Shown here: piece by piece, positions 1-8,611 of the stretch
How positions within the stretch are numbered: position 1 is the first letter of the stretch
How the letters are laid out: every line of letters begins with the position of its first letter
NCBI GenBank assembly: GCA_900537125.1
Contig: UNRJ01000003.1
Coordinates: 310,001 to 374,000 of the forward strand
Reading direction: 5' to 3'
Source of the DNA: Rhodobacteraceae bacterium Alg238-R152
GTDB lineage: Bacteria > Pseudomonadota > Alphaproteobacteria > Rhodobacterales > Rhodobacteraceae
Length of the DNA: 64,000 nucleotides
Made by a program: the position numbers and the translations under genes
Notes under the pieces: model-generated
Databases searched by the model: none
The model's input: the letters and a program-made list of their open reading frames with translations, nothing else
What the model was told of the DNA's origin: nothing

Positions 1-76
1 TTGCAAGATCTTGAATTGACCATTTAGGAATCTTTCCAACCGCAGCATTTGAGAGTGTCAAACCTTCAAGGAATTT

Positions 77-379
77 CTACGGCTTCCCGAAAAGATCCGG
101 TGTGTCCTCGTCGCGCCGCCTATTCAAACCCTCACCAAGATGCAGACAAGGGTGTTTAATGCGTGTCAGGCCTTTACCGCCCTCGAAGTGGACCCAGCCC
201 CCTTTGGGCATGCCAACGCTTACTATCTGTGCACCGCATATTGGACAAGTCCGCCTGAAGGATGCGCTCTTCTTACTTCCACGATCGCCCCGAAGAGCCC
301 AACCGCCGCGGACAGAGACTGCTCGCCCCGTTGATAGGCGGCGGGTGTGGGCCTTCCGATAATACCACCGTTCCGTCAT
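77..379 (-). CDS. Small zinc-site protein coupled to sbcC
   Basis: A 100-residue basic protein of unknown function. The middle carries one CPIC pair (around residues 45-48, in RTCPICGAQ), a lone later Cys and several His, which suggests a small zinc site. Its start codon overlaps the sbcC stop in an ATGA arrangement (376-379), so it is the third, probably translationally coupled gene of an sbcD-sbcC operon. That placement suggests an accessory role with the SbcCD nuclease, but this is inference from context. I do not recognise a named family. There is no signal peptide or membrane segment, so it should be cytoplasmic. Confidence 0.6.
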   Translation of the reverse strand: MTERWYYRKAHTRRLSTGRAVSVRGGWALRGDRGSKKSASFRRTCPICGAQIVSVGMPKGGWVHFEGGKGLTRIKHPCLHLGEGLNRRRDEDTPDLFGKP

Positions 380-3300
380 CCCAGCCCCTTTCGTTCCTCG
401 ACCCGGCTGCCGCTTGGGGTCGAACGCACATAGAAGCCTTGTGGAATTGCCTCCTGCACCAGTCCGACGTGCGAGATCAGGCCCACGGCTCGGCTGTCCT
501 GCGTCAGAGCGGCAAGAACTTGAATCACTTGGTCCAGCGTGCCCGCCCCATTCTCTGTGTCGAGGCTGCCGAAGCCCTCGTCGATGAAGATCGTGTCCAT
601 TCGGATTTTGCCCGACAGGCTCTCGACCACATCGGCGAGCCCAAGCGCCAGGGCTAGTGCCGCGATGAATGTCTCGCCGCCGGACAGGGTAGCCGTTGGA
701 CGCGCCTTGCCGGTGTTGATGTCGAATACCTCGATTTCGAGCCCGCGCTTACCGCGCCCACCCGATGCCTCAAGCCCGCGCGCCAGTCGATAGCGTCCGC
801 GGGTCATAGGATCGAGCCGCATGTTTGCCGCCTCGAGCACCTGGTCGAACATAGCGCCGATCGCGAAGGTCTCGAGCGTCATCTTGAAATCGTTTTTGCC
901 ATTGGCCAGATCGGCAAGTCCCCGAAGCGGTCCGGTTTCGGACTCAAGCCGCTCGGTTTCGGCCAAGGCCTCGGCCAGCGATTCTTTGAATCTGGTAAGT
1001 GACGTTACATCCGTTTTGGCTGTGGCGAGCGCCGCATTGGCCGCGTCCGAAAGGTGGGTAGCGTCGGCCAATGCTGATTGAAGCGGGGCTAGATCCGGGC
1101 GCTCGTGATCCGCACAAGCGGCTTTGGCGTTTTGCCATGTCGTACGCGCCGCGATCAGGCCCTCACGATGATCGGTCACCGTCTTACGGTCGGCGTCGAG
1201 AGTCGGGAAATGCGCCTTGCAAGCATCGTATCTCGCATCGTCCAGCCCGACCTCATCCAGCCGAGCGCGAAAATCACCTTGCGCCTTTTCCACGCGCCGC
1301 GTCTGCACCTGGCGCGCCCGCTTCGCTGCTTCGAGCTGCGCCTGCGTACGGGTGAGCGTCTCGCTCGCTACTCGATCCCCCTGCATCGCCAGTTCCAGCG
1401 CTTTGGAGAGCTGTCTTTGCTCGCCTTGCAAAGCCTCCCGCCGTGCGACAACCGCCTCGGGCGTACGAAGACCTTCCGGCAGGGTCCCAACAACTGTATC
1501 GCGCTTGGCTCGTGCCCCGGCCAAAGCGGTCTCAGCCCGGCCTGCGACCGTGCGCGCCTTAGCCTCGGCGGCTTCGGCCTCGGTCACTTTCCGCTTGAGA
1601 TCGGCCAACCGCTCCGCCATCGCGTCAATATCGACGGCCTCTCCAAGCTCGGCGACAGTGCCTTCCAGCCGTACGATTTCAGATTCGAGTTCCGCCAACG
1701 TGCGCTCAGGTCGTTCCTGTTCGTCCAGTGCCCGTTTCTTTTCGTCGAGCCGCGTTCGGCAATTGCCGAGTTCACTTTCTGCCCGAACCCTGGCTTCGGT
1801 TGCGGTTCTCGCCTGAGCCTGCGCGTTACGAAACGCTTCGGTCAAACCAGATTGTTCGGGCGTGCCATGGGCCGGCGTAGGATGATCGTGGGAACCACAG
1901 ACCGGGCAGGGCACCCCTTCGGTCAACTTTTCGGCCAGAATGATCGCCTGCGTGCGCGAAAGCCGTGCCTCGGCCTCAATCAGGGCCGCATCGGCGGCTT
2001 CCGCCACTTCGGTCTTTGTCGCCAGTTCGCTCGATGCGGCTTCGACCTTTTGTTCGGCATCCGCGACGGCTCCCTGCGCCTTTGCATGCGCCGCTGCCTT
2101 GACCAGTTCCCGATTGACCTCGGCCAGTTTGCCAGTCAGCTTACCTCGCTCCGCCTCGGTCTTTCGCGCCTGTTCAAGCTCCAAATCGGTCGCGTCGCGC
2201 TTAGACTGGAGCCATTCGCGTGCTTCTACGGCCTCGGTCAGCGCCTTCTTCGCCGACGCTTCGTCCTTCGCAGCTTCATCAAGCGCTTTCTGTAGCTCCG
2301 CTGCCTGCCCGACCTGGTTCTCGATCGCCTCCAGCTTTGTCATGTCGGCCTGAACCTGCTGCCGTCGCTCCTCGCCCGACTGCACCTCGACCAGTTTTTG
2401 CGCCGCTTCCTCCTTCGCCCCAGTGGCGGTGTTGAGTTCCGCTTCGGCCTCGGTGACGGCATTTACCGCAATCCGTCTGTCGTACTCCGCATCGTGCAAA
2501 GCCGTCTCAAGATCACGGGCTTGCAAGGCATTCTTGACTGCCTCAATCCGCTTGGCCAGAGCTTCGACCTCACCAGTTTTCGCTTCGAGGCCGTCAAGCG
2601 CCTGTCGCGCCGTATCGACGGCAGCAAAAGCCTTTTCGATCTGTTCGCCTTCGGTCAGAGCCTTGCGCGCGGCTTCGTTCGCCGCCTCTGCGATCTGCTG
2701 AATTCCCTGCTTCTCTGCTACCTTGGCTTCTGCCGCAGAAATTCCTAGTTCCAGTGCCTCGGCGCTCTCGAAGCCGCGTTCCTCAAGCCGGGCTACATAG
2801 AGTGCACGCTGGTCGCGCAACGCTCGTTCTGCCTCTGAGGCTTCTTCCTTCAACCGGGCAGCGAGATCGCGATAGATCTTCACGTCGAAGAGATCGCGCA
2901 ATATCTCGACCCGCGCATCAGTTTTTGCGGCAAGGAACGTTTCGAACTTGCCTTGCGGCAAGAGCACGATCTGTCGAAACTGATCTGCCCCGTAACCCAG
3001 CAGCGCCTCGACTTGTTGACCCACGACCGAGACCTTCTTTTCAGCAATGACGCGGCCAGGCTGACTTGGGCCAAGTGTGTCCACCGGGATTCCGGTGACG
3101 TCGAAAAGCGAAGCCTCCGCCGCGTCTTCTGTCATCCCTTCGCCGCGCGCCTTCGGACGCTCTTGCGCCGGACGACGACGGATCAGGTAGGTCTTGGCAC
3201 CCAATTCAAAGACAAATTCGACTTCAGTGGGTAGATCGGGCGCAGAGTAATCTGAACGCAGCGAGCGTGGTTCCTGATCGGTCTTGGTTGGTGCCCCGAA

Positions 3301-3456
3301 AAGCGCGAAGGACATCGCCGAAAACAACGTCGACTTCCCAGCCCCTGTTTGGCCGTAGATTCCGAACAGCCCTGTCTCCAGCGCGGAGCGGAAATCTACG
3401 ACCTCGGTTGTCGCGAACGGCCCAAAGGCCTGAAGCGATAGGCGAATGGGTCTCAT
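376..3456 (-). CDS. sbcC: Exonuclease SbcC, SMC/Rad50-type ATPase subunit
   Basis: ATPase subunit of the SbcCD nuclease, which opens and degrades hairpins, protein-blocked ends and palindromic DNA. The 1026-residue length fits the family. Walker A GQTGAGKST is at residues 35-43. Long Ala/Glu-rich coiled coils flank a zinc hook CPVC near residue 515. The ABC signature LSGGET lies near 924 and Walker B IFIDEGFGSLD near 955. It overlaps sbcD by 4 nt (ATGA at 3453-3456) and the next small gene by 4 nt, so the three are probably translated together. Because it lies inside a conjugative element, this may be a second, mobile copy besides a housekeeping one; that cannot be checked from this window. 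Confidence 0.95.
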   Translation of the reverse strand: MRPIRLSLQAFGPFATTEVVDFRSALETGLFGIYGQTGAGKSTLFSAMSFALFGAPTKTDQEPRSLRSDYSAPDLPTEVEFVFELGAKTYLIRRRPAQERPKARGEGMTEDAAEASLFDVTGIPVDTLGPSQPGRVIAEKKVSVVGQQVEALLGYGADQFRQIVLLPQGKFETFLAAKTDARVEILRDLFDVKIYRDLAARLKEEASEAERALRDQRALYVARLEERGFESAEALELGISAAEAKVAEKQGIQQIAEAANEAARKALTEGEQIEKAFAAVDTARQALDGLEAKTGEVEALAKRIEAVKNALQARDLETALHDAEYDRRIAVNAVTEAEAELNTATGAKEEAAQKLVEVQSGEERRQQVQADMTKLEAIENQVGQAAELQKALDEAAKDEASAKKALTEAVEAREWLQSKRDATDLELEQARKTEAERGKLTGKLAEVNRELVKAAAHAKAQGAVADAEQKVEAASSELATKTEVAEAADAALIEAEARLSRTQAIILAEKLTEGVPCPVCGSHDHPTPAHGTPEQSGLTEAFRNAQAQARTATEARVRAESELGNCRTRLDEKKRALDEQERPERTLAELESEIVRLEGTVAELGEAVDIDAMAERLADLKRKVTEAEAAEAKARTVAGRAETALAGARAKRDTVVGTLPEGLRTPEAVVARREALQGEQRQLSKALELAMQGDRVASETLTRTQAQLEAAKRARQVQTRRVEKAQGDFRARLDEVGLDDARYDACKAHFPTLDADRKTVTDHREGLIAARTTWQNAKAACADHERPDLAPLQSALADATHLSDAANAALATAKTDVTSLTRFKESLAEALAETERLESETGPLRGLADLANGKNDFKMTLETFAIGAMFDQVLEAANMRLDPMTRGRYRLARGLEASGGRGKRGLEIEVFDINTGKARPTATLSGGETFIAALALALGLADVVESLSGKIRMDTIFIDEGFGSLDTENGAGTLDQVIQVLAALTQDSRAVGLISHVGLVQEAIPQGFYVRSTPSGSRVEERKGLG

Positions 3457-4589
3457 GTCTGCTCCTCCCCGGAGGCTGAGACGTGGAGCTTGTCCGCGAC
3501 GATCTCGACTTCGGCAGCACTTGGTTCCCAGCCGCGTACAATCTTCATGAAATCGCCAACCATCTCGATCGGCGTGACCGCGACCCGCCCAACGCTAAGC
3601 ATTTTGGTCTCTGGAGCGCGACCCTGTCGGTCGTAGGCCAGGTGGCAGGCATTGGGGTAGGTCGCGCGCAACCGCTTCATCGGATCTATCAGAGGGTTTT
3701 CATCCGTCAGATTGGCCTGGATGAAGTCTTCAGACGGTGTTCCTGCCAAAAGATCCGAGAATGCTCCGGTCAGCGAGCGCACTTGCCGGATCGGACGGAA
3801 CGCTACGGTACGGATCTCGACCCCTTCAGCTTTGAGATCGACGACAGTCATGGATTTTTCACTTCCCGCCTCGTCAAAACCGAACGCGAGCGGTGCGCCG
3901 GAATACCGAATATGGCTCGCGCCTACTTCCTGCGGCTTGTGCAAATGCCCCAGTGCCACATAATCCGCCCCGTCGAAGACATCAGAAGGCACAGTTTCGA
4001 TCCCGCCGACCCGTGTCAGGGCGCGCTCGGTCTCACCGACCGCGCCGCCTGCAACGAAGGCATGAGCCACTACGACCCAACGCGCTCCTTCGGGCACCTG
4101 ACCCCTCGCTGCGGAGATCTGGGCCGCGATGACATCTGCTGGCGTGCTGATACCCTCATCCCCGAACACTTCCCGCGCTGCGTATTCATAGGAAAAGGGC
4201 AGCGCAGAAAAGGCGATCTCGCCATGCTCGTCACTCAGCAAAAGCGGAGTCTCGACCGCGTCGGCGATTCCGCGCACCAGCACCCTCGACGCGGTGGAGA
4301 AGACAGACATTGCCTCGATCCGGTCGCCTGAATCGTGGTTTCCCGAAATCATCACTACGGCGGCTTCTGTCTCTTCTGACACACGCTTAAGGAAGCGGTT
4401 GAACTGCCGGATAGACGAGTTGGGCGGTGAGGCACGATCAAAAACGTCCCCAGCGATCACAAGAACATCGACCCGTTCGACCAAGAGCGTCTCGAGAATC
4501 TGGCCCAAGACGACTTCATGATCCTCCTCGAGGCTCAACCCCATGAACTGACGCCCCAGGTGCAGATCTGCAGTATGAAGTATTCTCAT
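3453..4589 (-). CDS. sbcD: Exonuclease SbcD, Mre11-type nuclease subunit
   Basis: Metallophosphoesterase subunit of SbcCD, giving Mn-dependent exo- and endonuclease activity on DNA ends. The 378-residue protein shows the calcineurin-like motifs in order: DLHLGR (8-13), GDVFD (47-51), GNHDS (83-87) and a later GHLHKPQ (about 205). First gene of the sbcD-sbcC-orf100 operon. The start at 4589 gives the canonical MRILHTADLH beginning. Its promoter region is shared with the divergent WYL regulator, and an inverted repeat lies in that gap. Confidence 0.95.
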   Translation of the reverse strand: MRILHTADLHLGRQFMGLSLEEDHEVVLGQILETLLVERVDVLVIAGDVFDRASPPNSSIRQFNRFLKRVSEETEAAVVMISGNHDSGDRIEAMSVFSTASRVLVRGIADAVETPLLLSDEHGEIAFSALPFSYEYAAREVFGDEGISTPADVIAAQISAARGQVPEGARWVVVAHAFVAGGAVGETERALTRVGGIETVPSDVFDGADYVALGHLHKPQEVGASHIRYSGAPLAFGFDEAGSEKSMTVVDLKAEGVEIRTVAFRPIRQVRSLTGAFSDLLAGTPSEDFIQANLTDENPLIDPMKRLRATYPNACHLAYDRQGRAPETKMLSVGRVAVTPIEMVGDFMKIVRGWEPSAAEVEIVADKLHVSASGEEQT

Positions 4590-4602
4590 GTCGCACCGTC
4601 AA

Positions 4603-4632
4603 TTATTACACATGTAAAAACTATATGGACAA
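4603..4632 (-). promoter_or_regulatory. Candidate sbcD promoter with dyad, possible WYL-regulator operator
   Basis: Read on the minus strand, TTGTCC (4632-4627) and TAATAA (4608-4603) are separated by 18 bp and resemble -35/-10 boxes placed just before sbcD. The dyad TTACA-CA-TGTAA (4606-4617) covers the -10 side. WYL regulators of the BrxR/CapW type bind inverted repeats in such divergent gaps, so repression by the neighbouring WYL protein is a reasonable inference. The promoter boxes are only loosely consensus. Confidence 0.4.
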
Positions 4633-4660
4633 TTATGGGGAGTCAAGATATCCTTCCCCC

Positions 4661-5479
4661 ATGCCCTTCGAAGACCTCAAACATGCCCAGCGTGCGCGCT
4701 TGGAATACCTCGACAGACTGTTTTTCTGGGACGGTGCAGCGACTCGTGCTTCCTTGATCAAGCGATTTGGTATTTCGAATGCGCAGGCCGCTCTCGATTT
4801 TCGGACTTACCTCGCCGAAGCGCCAAAAGACGCACTGCACTACGATGCGTCGTCGCGCCAATACCTTGCCCATGACAGCTTTGAACGGCTCAGTGGCAAA
4901 GCATCTTCGATGGAGCTGGAGCAACTCTTGGTCGGCGCACCATCTCCCGCATTCGATACATTGCCAGATTTGCAACGCACTCAGGACCTGCGTGTCTTAC
5001 GGCCGCTCTACCGTGCCTTCAGAGCCAAAGAGGCAACAAGGATCGTTTATCAATCGATGCGAGATCCAGAACCGATGACTCGCTGGATTGCACCTATTCG
5101 GTTCGCTTCTGATGGCGTTAGGCTTCATGTCCGAGCCTGGTGTTTTGAACGTGAGGGTTTCCGTGACTTCCATCCTGCTCGCATAGACCCTGATCAGTCT
5201 TTCGCAAAAACCAAACCAGCCGAGGCGGTGCCTCGAGATGACGATTGGTTCACCTGGGCCATCCTGAAACTCAAACCGCATTCAAGATTGACTGAGGCGC
5301 AACAACGCGTGGTCCGCATTGAATTTGGGTTCACCTCAGATGTGCTTGAGGCCAGAACCCGGAAAGCCCTTGAGTTCTATACAAAACGCCGATGGGGTCT
5401 TGAGCAAAAGGAGCCTCGTCTTGAACGGATATCTGTCGACTATGTTCCGATGAGCGAGGAAGAGATCGATGCAAATTGA
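4661..5479 (+). CDS. WYL-domain transcriptional regulator (BrxR/CapW-like layout)
   Basis: A 272-residue predicted DNA-binding regulator. The N-terminal region (about residues 1-60, including RLFFWDG and LIKRFGISNAQA) reads as a winged HTH. The middle contains a WYL-type segment (RIVYQSM through WIAPIRF to FHPARI, about 115-185), followed by a C-terminal extension that in this family mediates dimerisation. This HTH-WYL-extension order matches regulators found at BREX and CBASS loci. An upstream in-frame ATG at 4625 exists, but the 4661 start begins MPFEDLKHAQRARLEY as relatives do; neither start has a good Shine-Dalgarno site. The gene is divergent from sbcD and overlaps the WGR gene downstream. 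Ligand unknown. Confidence 0.85.
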   Translation: MPFEDLKHAQRARLEYLDRLFFWDGAATRASLIKRFGISNAQAALDFRTYLAEAPKDALHYDASSRQYLAHDSFERLSGKASSMELEQLLVGAPSPAFDTLPDLQRTQDLRVLRPLYRAFRAKEATRIVYQSMRDPEPMTRWIAPIRFASDGVRLHVRAWCFEREGFRDFHPARIDPDQSFAKTKPAEAVPRDDDWFTWAILKLKPHSRLTEAQQRVVRIEFGFTSDVLEARTRKALEFYTKRRWGLEQKEPRLERISVDYVPMSEEEIDAN

Positions 5480-5723
5480 TATGCGCCGCCTAGATCCCTC
5501 CCTTAATATGAACCGGTTCTATTCCATGGAGCTGACCGAAGACCTCTTCGGCCAACACGGCGTCCATCGGCAATGGGGTCGCTTTGGGACTTGGGGGCGA
5601 CATCGCCACGATTGGTACGCGACAAAAACCGAGGCTGAATCTGCCCTTTCCAATCTGATCAAACAGAAGCTGGCGCGCGGCTATCTGATCAAACTGCCCG
5701 TGTCTAATGGGCAGGGGGTTTAA
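5469..5723 (+). CDS. WGR domain protein
   Basis: An 84-residue protein that is essentially one WGR domain: the core HRQWGRFGTWGR (about residues 33-44) is followed by an alternating Ala/Lys helix and the typical KLARGY ending. WGR domains, known from PARPs and from small bacterial proteins, are thought to bind nucleic acid ends. The start codon lies inside the end of the WYL gene (11-nt overlap), and the next gene begins immediately after its stop, so WYL, WGR and the Cys-rich protein form one transcription unit. A DNA-end-binding partner opposite SbcCD is plausible but inferred. Confidence 0.85.
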   Translation: MQIDMRRLDPSLNMNRFYSMELTEDLFGQHGVHRQWGRFGTWGRHRHDWYATKTEAESALSNLIKQKLARGYLIKLPVSNGQGV

Positions 5724-6206
5724 ATGTCGTCGTTTGGAAAGTGGTCGCAACAAGGTGTTCCCCAAAAAGGCTGGACGTGCATCGGGTTTGAAGATCTCGG
5801 TGAACCCGCCACCCAATGTGAAATGTGCGAAAGCCAGGACATCCGGTATGTTCACCAGATGCAGCATCCTGACTATCCGCACATTCTAGAGTGTGGCTGT
5901 GTTTGTGCCGGCAAGATGGAGGAAGACTACGCGGCCGCTTCAAAACGGGAATCTGACAGCAAGAATCTAGCTCAAAGGCGAGGGCGTTGGCTGACACGGA
6001 AATGGAAAGTCTCGCAAAATGGAAACCATTACCTGAAAACAGATGGGTTCCACATTGTTGTCTTCCCGAGAGATATCGGCTGGAGCGGAACGATTACCCG
6101 GCTAAGCACTGATGTCACAACTCAGGCCCGCCGCCTCTACGATACCCAAGATAAGGCGAAGCTTGGTGCCTTTGATGGCATGATCTGGCTAAAAGCCACT
6201 GAGTGA
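5724..6206 (+). CDS. Conserved Cys-rich (zinc-binding) protein
   Basis: A 160-residue protein with two Cys clusters: CEMC (about residues 33-36) and CGCVCAGKMEEDY (about 58-70). After these comes a basic stretch (RRGRWLTRKWKV) and a small C-terminal domain. The pattern GWTC...CEMC...HPDYP...C.C...MEEDY recurs in uncharacterised proteins of plasmids, phages and genomic islands, as far as I recall. It starts directly after the WGR stop codon, so it is the last gene of the WYL-WGR unit. A nucleic-acid-binding zinc protein is the best guess; there is no catalytic motif I recognise. Confidence 0.75.
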   Translation: MSSFGKWSQQGVPQKGWTCIGFEDLGEPATQCEMCESQDIRYVHQMQHPDYPHILECGCVCAGKMEEDYAAASKRESDSKNLAQRRGRWLTRKWKVSQNGNHYLKTDGFHIVVFPRDIGWSGTITRLSTDVTTQARRLYDTQDKAKLGAFDGMIWLKATE

Positions 6207-6520
6207 GACAGTCAGTTTGCCAATGGGTCCTACCATATTATCATTACGAAAGTTGCTGATTGTTCGTCTAGCTGCATCGGTTGTTTTATTCCCCCCCCCC
6301 AATCCCGCCCTCCTTTGCGGTACGGCCCAGAGGCCAAAGCAGTCAACCCCGACCTTTCTTGATGCTTCAAGCGCACGGGGCGGATCGCAGCCCAAACCGG
6401 GCATGACTTTCCGGCAGACATAGCCTGTTACGGGCGTTCGCCGCGTGAGCCACGCCCCCGAAAGCTGTTCACTAGCAAAGGTCAGTCGTGCTAGGGTTGC
6501 GCTAATTATAGGAGGCAACC
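6207..6520. other. Intergenic stretch with a C10 tract
   Basis: No convincing gene lies in these 314 bases. There is a run of ten C residues at 6291-6300. The later part (about 6300-6450) is GC-rich and looks unlike the AT-richer gene that follows, so it may be a remnant of older sequence. The 3' end holds an AT-rich TAATTATA (about 6503-6510) and the AGGAGG ribosome site (6510-6515) of the next gene. Confidence 0.5.
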
Positions 6521-8611
6521 TTGACGAATTACGAAATCGCCATTTCTAATTGCAATAGCATTGATGAAGCCCATATTCAGATCACAAAAGGCGTACTAAA
6601 CATTAAGTACGGTCCGAATGGACTAGGTAAGAGTACGATAGCCAGGGCAATATCTGCTCAAGTCAATGATGACGGGACACTAGCTGAGCTTCTCCCTTTT
6701 AAACTCCGCAAGGCAAAGACTGACAAGGTACCATTGGTTGCTGGAACAGGCGACCTACAATCTGCATTGATCTTCGATGAAGCCTACGTAAATCAGTTCG
6801 CGTTTCAGCAAGATGAGGTCGTTAAGGACAGCTTCGAAATCTTTATCAAAACACCAGAGTACGATGCTGCCATGGACGAGATTGCAGTGTCGTTTGAAGG
6901 CATCAGGAAAGCGTTTGCCAACAGCGAAGAAATTGAACAAACGACCAAGGACCTGAAGGACCTTCAGGATGCCTTTGGCAAAGCGAATAAAGATGGTTCG
7001 ATCTCAAAGACCAGCAAGGTGATCAAAGCCTTCGGAGATGGTAACAAGATTGATAACGTCCCTGACCAGTTACTGCCCTTTGAAACCTTCATCAAAGGTG
7101 ACAATCCATCAAAGTGGGTAGGCTGGCAGATCAAAGGGAATGAGTTCCTCAAGGGTGTTGATGTTTGCCCATACTGCGCATCGGATTTGCCTGAACAGGA
7201 CCAAAAGGACACGGCACTTGCAGTCTCCAAACAATACAATGCCACCGCAGTTGATCACCTTAATACCCTCAAGGCTGTTATTGAGCGGTTGGGGAGCTAC
7301 TTCAGCCCATCCTGCAAAGACAATCTGGAAAAAGTAGTCAGTGCAAAGCTGGAGTTGACCCCTGCGGAAAAGAGTTTCTTGGGCAGCCTGCGAACTGCAA
7401 TCAGCGCCTTGATTGAGCAGCTTGATGGCTTGCGAACAATCTCATTCTTTGCGCTGCGTGATGTCGATCAGATCGATGCAAAACTGCAAGGGCTGAAGAT
7501 CGATCTAGGTATGATCGACAAGCTTGACTCACCAGATACACGGAAAGTCGTTGATCCGATCAACACCCAGCTAGAAGAATTATTAAAGACGGTGACGACG
7601 TTGAAAGCGCAGGTCGGTCAACACAAAACTCGGATCAGAAAGATAATTCAAGAAAACCAGAACAGCATCAATGGCTTCCTGAAGTCCGCAGGTTATCGTT
7701 ATACAGTTTCGATTGTTGCAGAACCCGACTCATACAAAATGAAACTGGTTCATGACGATCTGGATGAGCATATCGAGATGGCGTCAAAGCATCTGAGCTT
7801 TGGCGAACGCAACGCCTTCGCCCTAGTTCTGTTCATGCATGATGTGAACAGGAAGAAACCGAATCTGGTGGTTCTAGACGATCCGATCTCCTCATTTGAT
7901 AAGAACAAGAAGTTTGCCATTCTGCATGAGTTGTTCAGAGGTAAAGGAAGCCTTCAAAACACCACAACGCTTATGCTGACCCATGACATTGAACCAGCCA
8001 TTGATGTCGTCAAAAGCACTGCGGGATTGTTTGCAAACGCAAAACCTGAGGCGTCCTTCCTTTCAACGAAGGAAGGTGTGGTTTCAGAGGTTGTGATTAC
8101 TAAGGATGACATCCAAACGTTTGCTCAGATTTGCAGCGAAATCGTTGCCAGTGATGCGGACACTTTGATCAAGGCAATTTATCTGCGACGACACTATGAA
8201 ATTTTGGATAATATGGGCTTGGCATATAACCTTCTTGCAAGCCTGCTACACAAACGAGAGCAACCCACCGTCAAATCAGGTGCTGAATCTCGCCCCATGA
8301 CCGCCGAAGAGAAAGCTGCCGCTGAGGATGAAGTTAAAACCAGAATCCCAGCCTTTGACTACGATGCGCTGATTGGTGAGGTGCAGAACGAGACCAGCCT
8401 GATAGCCAAGTATCAATCCACGGGAGTCGGCTACGAAAAGATTCGGTTGTTCCGCCTGGTAAACGGTCAGCATGATGATGATGTTATCAAGAAGTTCATT
8501 AACGAGGCGTACCACATCGAAAACGAGCATATCATGCAGCTTGATCCCAGACGTTTTGATAGTGTCCCAGAGTATGTCGTCAAGGAATGCGACAGGTTGC
8601 TGCCCGGATGA
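6521..8611 (+). CDS. RloC/PrrC-like AAA_13 ATPase with zinc hook and HEPN-like C-terminus
   Basis: A 696-residue ABC/SMC-like ATPase. Walker A GPNGLGKST is at residues 31-39, then the AAA_13-type LIFDEAYVNQ. A CPYC zinc-hook motif lies near residue 216 within coiled coil, the signature LSFGERNA near 427, Walker B VVLDDPISSFD near 450 and an H-loop THD near 487. RloC and PrrC share this layout and cut tRNA anticodon loops on phage infection. The C-terminal ~150 residues contain RRHYE (about 557) and NEAYHIENEH (about 661), which resemble the Arg/Glu/His pattern of HEPN nucleases, but the match to the anticodon-nuclease triad is not exact. Start is TTG with a strong AGGAGG 6 nt upstream. It looks AT-richer than its neighbours, suggesting separate acquisition. 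The next gene overlaps its stop. Confidence 0.8.
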   Translation: MTNYEIAISNCNSIDEAHIQITKGVLNIKYGPNGLGKSTIARAISAQVNDDGTLAELLPFKLRKAKTDKVPLVAGTGDLQSALIFDEAYVNQFAFQQDEVVKDSFEIFIKTPEYDAAMDEIAVSFEGIRKAFANSEEIEQTTKDLKDLQDAFGKANKDGSISKTSKVIKAFGDGNKIDNVPDQLLPFETFIKGDNPSKWVGWQIKGNEFLKGVDVCPYCASDLPEQDQKDTALAVSKQYNATAVDHLNTLKAVIERLGSYFSPSCKDNLEKVVSAKLELTPAEKSFLGSLRTAISALIEQLDGLRTISFFALRDVDQIDAKLQGLKIDLGMIDKLDSPDTRKVVDPINTQLEELLKTVTTLKAQVGQHKTRIRKIIQENQNSINGFLKSAGYRYTVSIVAEPDSYKMKLVHDDLDEHIEMASKHLSFGERNAFALVLFMHDVNRKKPNLVVLDDPISSFDKNKKFAILHELFRGKGSLQNTTTLMLTHDIEPAIDVVKSTAGLFANAKPEASFLSTKEGVVSEVVITKDDIQTFAQICSEIVASDADTLIKAIYLRRHYEILDNMGLAYNLLASLLHKREQPTVKSGAESRPMTAEEKAAAEDEVKTRIPAFDYDALIGEVQNETSLIAKYQSTGVGYEKIRLFRLVNGQHDDDVIKKFINEAYHIENEHIMQLDPRRFDSVPEYVVKECDRLLPG

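Noticed and set aside
1105-2295. 396-codon plus-strand open frame
   Set aside because: It lies entirely antisense to sbcC, has Arg/Leu/Gly-rich low-complexity translation and no domain; the SbcC frame has clear motifs.
8164-8600. Direct assignment of the ATPase as RloC or PrrC
   Set aside because: The ATPase core and zinc hook fit, but the C-terminal Arg/Glu/His spacing differs from the known anticodon-nuclease triad, so only a RloC/PrrC-like label is justified.
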